Origin: Prevotella sp.
Lineage (GTDB): Bacteria; Bacteroidota; Bacteroidia; Bacteroidales; Bacteroidaceae
Assembly (NCBI GenBank): GCA_003483565.1
Contig: DMYZ01000054.1
Location: forward strand, 1-20,901
Direction of reading: 5' to 3'
DNA length: 20,901 bases
Below the pieces are notes generated by a model, which saw only the letters and a list, made by a program, of their open reading frames with translations, ran no database searches and was not told the DNA's origin. Shown piece by piece: positions 17,101 to 20,901 of the stretch; the stretch's first letter is position 1; every line of letters begins with the position of its first letter. The translations under genes were made by a program, and so were the position numbers.

Positions 17101-17712
17101 GCGGAAGACGAATGTCGTCATGTTCAATATGATGATGATCGTCTTCATATCAGCAACAGCATCCTTGATAATTGCTTAAGTTCACTAAAACATGAGACGA
17201 TGTACTATCCATCAAGAATTAAACAACTTGTTGATAGTGAGGAACATAATTTGAATGATATCCGTGATTTGATGGATTATTATAAGGATCTTTATTCTAT
17301 TCTCAGTGCCCAAGCTATGAAGGAGATATCGACAGTTGAGGTTCATTGTTCCCGGATAAAATGGTATGGTGTAGAGGTGATTGCTGATGAAGAGATGATG
17401 CGGTATTTATTAGAAATCCTTCACAAGTTGAGTGGTCGGCATAAGCTAGACGTGAATGCTTCTTTGCAAGAAAATAAAGCTTATGTAGTTTATAGTATAG
17501 TACTGCCTGATATGAATTTGACACAGGAGCAATGTGAACAGTTGTTTTCTCCCTCTACGGTTAATGTGCAATTTCTAATTTGCCGGCAGATTATCAGAGA
17601 GATCGGCGAGGCAACGAATGCGCGAGGTTGTGGAATACAGGCAAGGAAAGATAATAAAAATGTGATTATAGATATAACAATTATAAGATCTAAAGGAAAT
17701 GGAAAATTTTAA
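14146..17712 (+). CDS. Tandem (two-module) membrane sensor histidine kinase with TPR-like sensor
   Basis: A kinase of up to 1188 residues. Order: lipoprotein-like signal ending in the lipobox FSAC (28-31); TPR-like helical periplasmic domain (about 40-400); membrane helix (407-428); coiled coil; possible histidine box IHEMNRL with H509; ATPase domain with N box SDNALKF (610-616), G1 TDNGYG (639-644) and G2 HGFGL (672-676); a second helix (about 719-737); second periplasmic region (740-884); third helix (886-906); and a second cytoplasmic module. That module has a good histidine box, SSLKHETMYYPSRI (1012-1025, H1016), but its C-terminal part lacks N and G boxes. From memory, this resembles Bacteroidales kinases with DUF5112/DUF5113 domains. 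The start is uncertain: the frame has no ATG before 14212, so TTG at 14146, overlapping eda, is the likeliest start. It overlaps the response regulator gene by 14 bp. Confidence 0.85.
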   Translation: MVILKQLAHKYTNIRSVIGIILMALLFFSACSPSCQGKVDRLNNRSYAYRYLNLDSTRNIAFQALKIASDGGYEDGEAEALNNLAFVSIAHMRYANATKLLYEASFTTNNQIELLVTDVLNMRLCQRESRNKDFYVYREQALQRLGRIKEELNTLTPYLRKRLSYVCSEFHIVSATYFYYVGQNRNFIQELEDIDPDDIQEDRAQYLSYLYNMGAGGAVTGMSAKAVSQKEFDYLMECYILAGNQYPFWRANALQALSEHLLQPEDRNYLIHNNIQAIRYINVEDMPDTLLAGNLAQRSLNIFERYGDVYQIAGAYRTLASCYGGIGNFRVAILCLENALSRNLAINKAPNLVASIREKLSVAYSAVNDKPNSDRNRNIYLDLQEQTRQDRLLEARADQLNVSTRLLNGMIVAIIFLIFLLIFLLLFFDRMRKRREKTDSIENLLNPLKEWKLRNDRYTKQVNDRIEEIHEKYAEKQIHLIHNKRRNIEQRAKILLVNSIMPFIDRMIHEMNRLQKGQETEELRQSRFSYISELLDHINQDNNILTQWIQLQPGLLSLQIESFPIQSLLDIVTKSEMKFSARGVKLIVPPSDCIVKADRSLTLFMINTISDNALKFTPKGGEIRLEVQEKDRYIEISVTDNGYGMSPEKIKHIFDHKSVRDEVSIGNAVKSHGFGLMNCKGIIEKYKKTSQLFSVCAIFAISEEGKGSRFAFRLPKGILKFMFTFLIATFSYALSAYSANHRIPNDHYSITNSNLIKAGVYADSAYYSNINGTYSKTLLFADTARFYLNKYYLSKYPRGKKLMTRMEKSIQPAEISWYIDGLRTSYSVILDIRNESAVAALALHKWNVYRYNNSVYTQLYNIRSSDNTLGNYVRVMQISQTNKNVAVVILVLLLLSVFPAYYVLYYRRVLTYRFNLDRVKAVNAILLSEESGKDKLSEIQKLWKNQSLSDRRRASDRLNQLVLQIEDALKGSIDAEEKSKIDIELAEDECRHVQYDDDRLHISNSILDNCLSSLKHETMYYPSRIKQLVDSEEHNLNDIRDLMDYYKDLYSILSAQAMKEISTVEVHCSRIKWYGVEVIADEEMMRYLLEILHKLSGRHKLDVNASLQENKAYVVYSIVLPDMNLTQEQCEQLFSPSTVNVQFLICRQIIREIGEATNARGCGIQARKDNKNVIIDITIIRSKGNGKF

Positions 17713-18424
17713 AGTTATTATAGTAGAAGATGTTCCTTTGGAACTGAAGGGAACTGAAGGAATCTTTCATACTGATATTCCTGAGGCTGAGATCATTGGT
17801 ACTGCTGATAGTGAAACTTTATATTGGAAACTGATTACTAAACAATTGCCGGATTTAGTGTTGTTGGATTTGGGACTTGGGGGAAGTACTACTGTCGGTG
17901 TTGAGATCTGCCGACAGACAAAAGAGAAATATCCAAATATCAAAGTGCTTATTTTTACCGGTGAAATCTTAAATGAAAAACTTTGGGTGGATGTGCTTGA
18001 TGCCGGATGTGACGGCATTATTCTGAAAAGTGGAGAACTTCTAACCCGTGGTGATGTTGCAAGTTGTATGTCTGGTAAAAAACTTGTTTTTAATCAGCCA
18101 ATACTTGAAAAAATTGTTGATAGATTTCGTAAGAGTGTCAACAATGAAATCATGCGGCAAGAAGCTTTAGTTAATTATGAAATTGATGCTTATGATGAAC
18201 GCTTTCTTCGTCATTTGGCCTTAGGCTATACGAAAGATCAGATTACTCAGCTTCGGGGTATGCCTTTTGGTGTTAAGAGTTTGGAGAAGAGACAGAATGA
18301 ACTTGTACAAAAGCTTTTTCCTGAGGGGAATGGGAGAGTAGGGATCAATGCTACTCGACTAGTAGTAAGAGCCTTGGAGTTGAGAATTCTAGATATTGAT
18401 AATCTTTTCCCGGATGAAGAATAG
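17699..18424 (+). CDS. Response regulator with divergent LuxR-like output domain
   Basis: A 241-residue partner of the preceding kinase. The receiver domain (1-125) has the acidic pair E10/D11, phospho-acceptor D57 (VLLDLGL), T87 (IFTGE) and K110 (IILKSGE), all expected residues. The C-terminal part (about 160-232) aligns by eye to a LuxR/NarL helix-turn-helix: FLRHLALGYTKDQIT, then KSLEKRQNELVQKL, then NATRLVVRALELRIL. The pattern is loose, so DNA binding is likely but not certain. The ATG lies inside the end of the kinase gene (14-bp overlap), and its own end overlaps the AbgT-like gene by 11 bp, so all three are translationally coupled. Target genes are unknown; neighbouring eda/kdgK are a possibility. 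Confidence 0.85.
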   Translation: MENFKVIIVEDVPLELKGTEGIFHTDIPEAEIIGTADSETLYWKLITKQLPDLVLLDLGLGGSTTVGVEICRQTKEKYPNIKVLIFTGEILNEKLWVDVLDAGCDGIILKSGELLTRGDVASCMSGKKLVFNQPILEKIVDRFRKSVNNEIMRQEALVNYEIDAYDERFLRHLALGYTKDQITQLRGMPFGVKSLEKRQNELVQKLFPEGNGRVGINATRLVVRALELRILDIDNLFPDEE

Positions 18425-19016
18425 TGTAGATAAAAATATCTATAGTTGGATTATTGTATTTCTGAGTCTCGCTCAGATCAGCATAATCCTGGTGTCATGG
18501 ATTATTTCGGCAGTAGTACCTTCTGGAAATTATCATTCTCTTCTGAGTAGCGAAGGAGTCAGGTGGTATTTGGGACAGTTTCTTGCAAATATGTCTAATC
18601 CCTTACTAATTATATTAGTTTTGGCTTGTATGGTTTATGGAGTAATTATAAAAAGTGGTATTTTGCATTTTGACAAGAGAAAGTACCGGAACAGAATAGC
18701 GATGAACTTTTCTTTGGCTGAATTATTGTTAGTGGTTATAGTGATGATTCTTCTGACCCTTATGCCTCATGCCATTATGTTGAGTATTACAGGTAATCTT
18801 TTCCCTAGCAGTTTTTCTTCAAGTATTATTCCTGTTACAGCCTTTACTTTAATTTTAATATCTGAGAGCTATGCATTATTAAGTGGAAATTTTCATGGTT
18901 TATCAGATGTGATCTTTTCGTTGACTTCTGGTATTCAGAAGGGGGCACCCTTATTCCTTCTTTATATTATTGGATGCCAATTTTTTTATTCTTTGCTTTT
19001 TGTTTTTGGCAAATAA
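18414..19016 (+). CDS. Small five-helix membrane protein resembling the AbgT N-terminal region
   Basis: A 200-residue membrane protein with about five hydrophobic helices and no signal peptide. The region SLLSSEGVRW followed by a helix and SGIL resembles AbgT/MtrF transporters, where a SLLS-x-EG-x-RW segment precedes a helix rich in small residues. Full AbgT proteins are about 500 residues, so this is a short relative or a remnant of a larger family; this rests on memory of the family. The open frame extends to a TTG at 18396, but I use the ATG at 18414, which overlaps the response regulator by 11 bp. It is the last gene before a bidirectional terminator. It might be a transport-like sensor subunit or an accessory of the kinase; function is unknown. 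Confidence 0.7.
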   Translation: MKNSVDKNIYSWIIVFLSLAQISIILVSWIISAVVPSGNYHSLLSSEGVRWYLGQFLANMSNPLLIILVLACMVYGVIIKSGILHFDKRKYRNRIAMNFSLAELLLVVIVMILLTLMPHAIMLSITGNLFPSSFSSSIIPVTAFTLILISESYALLSGNFHGLSDVIFSLTSGIQKGAPLFLLYIIGCQFFYSLLFVFGK

Positions 19017-19049
19017 AAAAAGGCTGGATATTTTAATCCAGCCTTTTTT
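19016..19049. terminator. Bidirectional intrinsic terminator
   Basis: AAAAAAGGCTGGAT (19016-19029) pairs perfectly with ATCCAGCCTTTTTT (19036-19049) around a 6-base loop. T runs follow the stem on both strands. It lies between the AbgT-like gene and the convergent rpsA and would end both. Confidence 0.9.
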
Positions 19050-19071
19050 ATATATAATATTGGAAAACAAA

Positions 19072-20859
19072 TTACTTGTTACCGTTCTTTTCCATTTCAG
19101 CTTTCAGTTGAGCCAAAGCATCAATGTCACCGAGAGAAGTACCTGCTACAACATTGTTGATAGCTGAACCTTCATTCTTGTGGCCATTGTTGTTATGGTG
19201 ACGTGGAGCTGCTGCTTTGAAGTCATCCTTACCTTCTTCAAATGTACGGCTGTGAGAGAGGATAATGCGTTTAGAATCCTTTACGAATTCGATAACTTTA
19301 AAGTCGAGTTCTTCACCCTGTTTAGCCTGTGTACCGTCTTCTTTCTGAAGATGTTTAGGAGTAGCAAAACCTTCACCACCCTCTTCAAGAGTAATAACAG
19401 CACCCTTATCCATCATCTCTGCAATCTTTCCTTTGTGTACAGATCCAGGGGTATAGATTTCTTCATACTTGTTCCAAGGATTTTCCTCAAGCTGCTTGTG
19501 ACCAAGACTCAGACGGCGATTCTCTTTGTCAATGTCAAGAACGATGACATCAATGTCTGCACCGACAGTTGTGAATTCTGAAGGATGTTTAACTTTCTTA
19601 GTCCAAGACAGATCACTGATATGAATTAGTCCGTCAACACCTTCTTCAAGTTCTACAAAGATTCCAAAATTAGTGAAGTTGCGAACCTTGGCTGTATGCT
19701 TGCTGCCTACAGGATATTTTACTTCAATAGTCTCCCAAGGATCTTCTTTGAGCTGCTTGATACCAAGACTCATCTTGCGCTCTTCACGGTCAAGTGTCAG
19801 GATGACAGCTTCAACTTCGTCACCAACCTTCATGAATTCCTGAGCAGAACGTAAATGCTGGCTCCAAGACATTTCTGAAACGTGGATAAGACCTTCAACG
19901 CCTGGCTGAATTTCTACGAAAGCACCGTAGTCTGCCATAACGACAACTTTGCCCTTAATATGGTCACCAACTTTCAATTCTGGATCAAGAGAATCCCAAG
20001 GATGTGGAGTAAGTTGCTTCAAACCAAGAGCGATACGCTTCTTTTCTTCATCAAAGTCAAGGATAACGACTTTGATCTTTTGATCAAGAGTAACAACTTC
20101 ATGAGGATCGTTTACACGGCCCCAAGAAAGGTCTGTAATGTGGATGAGTCCGTCAACACCACCGAGGTCAACGAATACACCATAAGAAGTAATGTTCTTA
20201 ACAGTGCCTTCAAGGATTTGTCCCTTTTCAAGCTTGCTGATAATTTCTTTGCGCTGTGCTTCCAACTCTGCTTCGATAAGAGCTTTGTGAGAAACGACAA
20301 CATTACGGAATTCCTGATTGATTTTAACAACTTTGAATTCCATAGTTTTGCCTACGAATACATCGTAGTCACGTATAGGATGAACGTCAATCTGACTTCC
20401 TGGCAAGAAAGCCTCGATACCATAGATATCAACAATCATACCGCCTTTAGTACGGCACTTGATGAAGCCTTGAATAACCTCTTCATCCTCAAGAGCCTTG
20501 TTGATCTTTTCCCAGCTCTTAGCAAGACGAGCTTTCTTGTGAGAAAGAACAAGTTGTCCTTTCTTATCTTCCTGATCTTCTACGTAAACCTCAACTTTGT
20601 CTCCAACCTTCAATTCTGGATTGTAACGGAATTCAGAAGCAGGGATAATGCCATCGCTCTTGTAACCGATGTTGACAATAACCTCTTTCTTGTCCATTGC
20701 AATAACAGTTCCTTCAACAACTTCATGTTCTTGAATTTTGTTAAGGGTTTCGTCATAGGCCTTCTTGAGGTCATCTTTGTTGATGTTTACGTTAGCACCA
20801 TTCTCAAACTCGTCCCAGTTGAATTCGTCTAATGGCTGAACGTTCTTTAAATCTGACAT
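19072..20859 (-). CDS. rpsA: 30S ribosomal protein S1
   Basis: A 595-residue RNA-binding ribosomal protein that helps load mRNA on the 30S subunit. Six S1 (OB-fold) repeats are visible in order, with cores such as GTVIAMDKKEVIVNIG, GFIKCRTKGGMIVDI, GTVKNITSYGVFVDLGG, GKVVVMADYGAFVEIQPG, AKVRNFTNFGIFVELEEG and GKIAEMMDKGAVITLEEG. Repeats 3-5 carry the classic DGLIHI/EGLIHV signature; repeats 1, 2 and 6 are more divergent, as in other S1 proteins. Length matches Bacteroidetes S1 (about 590-600). The N-terminus is acidic (NWDEFENG). The leader visible before the ATG is 42 nt of nearly pure A/T with no Shine-Dalgarno sequence. Since S1 itself binds A/U-rich RNA, autoregulation is possible. It is monocistronic as far as seen, ending at a strong terminator. 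Confidence 0.97.
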   Translation of the reverse strand: MSDLKNVQPLDEFNWDEFENGANVNINKDDLKKAYDETLNKIQEHEVVEGTVIAMDKKEVIVNIGYKSDGIIPASEFRYNPELKVGDKVEVYVEDQEDKKGQLVLSHKKARLAKSWEKINKALEDEEVIQGFIKCRTKGGMIVDIYGIEAFLPGSQIDVHPIRDYDVFVGKTMEFKVVKINQEFRNVVVSHKALIEAELEAQRKEIISKLEKGQILEGTVKNITSYGVFVDLGGVDGLIHITDLSWGRVNDPHEVVTLDQKIKVVILDFDEEKKRIALGLKQLTPHPWDSLDPELKVGDHIKGKVVVMADYGAFVEIQPGVEGLIHVSEMSWSQHLRSAQEFMKVGDEVEAVILTLDREERKMSLGIKQLKEDPWETIEVKYPVGSKHTAKVRNFTNFGIFVELEEGVDGLIHISDLSWTKKVKHPSEFTTVGADIDVIVLDIDKENRRLSLGHKQLEENPWNKYEEIYTPGSVHKGKIAEMMDKGAVITLEEGGEGFATPKHLQKEDGTQAKQGEELDFKVIEFVKDSKRIILSHSRTFEEGKDDFKAAAPRHHNNNGHKNEGSAINNVVAGTSLGDIDALAQLKAEMEKNGNK

Positions 20860-20884
20860 AAAATTAAATAAAAATTAAAAATTA

Positions 20885-20901
20885 ATAAAGTTAGACTTTA
20901 T
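20885..20901. promoter_or_regulatory. Short inverted repeat upstream of rpsA
   Basis: ATAAAGT and ACTTTAT form a perfect 7-bp inverted repeat around TAG, at the window edge and about 25 bp before the rpsA ATG. On the minus strand it includes TAACTTTA, one base away from TAnnTTTG, so it may be the promoter -7 region. The pattern may extend past the window. Confidence 0.3.

Noticed and set aside
19180..19581. 133-codon plus-strand frame inside rpsA
   Set aside because: Another antisense shadow of the repeated S1 domains with no independent support.
19882..20832. 316-codon open frame on the plus strand inside rpsA
   Set aside because: It lies fully antisense to a certain S1 gene. Its product is low in complexity (rich in N, F, V, L) as expected from reversed biased codons, and it has no recognisable domain.

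Overview
The window is about 21 kb of AT-rich chromosome from a member of the Bacteroidales, most likely a Prevotella/Bacteroides-type gut or oral anaerobe. The grounds are several TAnnTTTG-type -7 promoter boxes, the near absence of Shine-Dalgarno sequences, a ribosomal protein S1 of about 595 residues, and a periplasmic-sensing tandem histidine kinase of a type I associate with this order. The genus is inference. No gene is cut by the window edges.

Layout, left to right. (1) 1-719 has no intact gene. It holds the decayed 5' end of an IS30-family transposase on the minus strand, still with a promoter box, and a long hairpin. (2) 720-4623, minus strand, is a tightly packed three-gene operon: exported 5'-nucleotidase, then a NudC-type NADH/NAD pyrophosphatase, then an NCS2 purine permease. 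It looks like a nucleotide and purine salvage unit. (3) A CbpA-like DnaJ-family co-chaperone (4714-5436, plus) follows, with an unusually strong Shine-Dalgarno sequence, and ends in a bidirectional terminator. (4) 5478-7477, minus, encodes a zinc-ribbon membrane protein of unknown function and a secreted GH25 lysozyme. The lysozyme's -7 box sits only 4 nt from its ATG. (5) 7550-12188, minus, is a likely operon of LacI-type regulator, altronate dehydratase (uxaA), NhaC-family antiporter and an unrecognised helical protein. (6) Divergent from it, on the plus strand, are kdgK and eda. Together with uxaA these make the lower hexuronate pathway: altronate to 2-keto-3-deoxygluconate to KDPG to pyruvate plus glyceraldehyde-3-phosphate. 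The 259-bp divergent region carries promoters on both strands and a perfect 12-bp inverted repeat around the kdgK promoter, a good candidate operator.

(7) Directly overlapping the end of eda is a three-gene plus-strand block (14146-19016) joined by short overlaps. It encodes a 1188-residue tandem sensor kinase, a response regulator with a divergent LuxR-like output domain, and a 200-residue membrane protein resembling the N-terminal part of AbgT transporters. The kinase looks split in function: its first cytoplasmic module has a good ATPase domain, while its second has a good histidine box but no recognisable ATP-binding boxes. This block is the strongest candidate for an undescribed system. 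(8) After another bidirectional terminator, rpsA (30S ribosomal protein S1) reads leftwards from the right edge.
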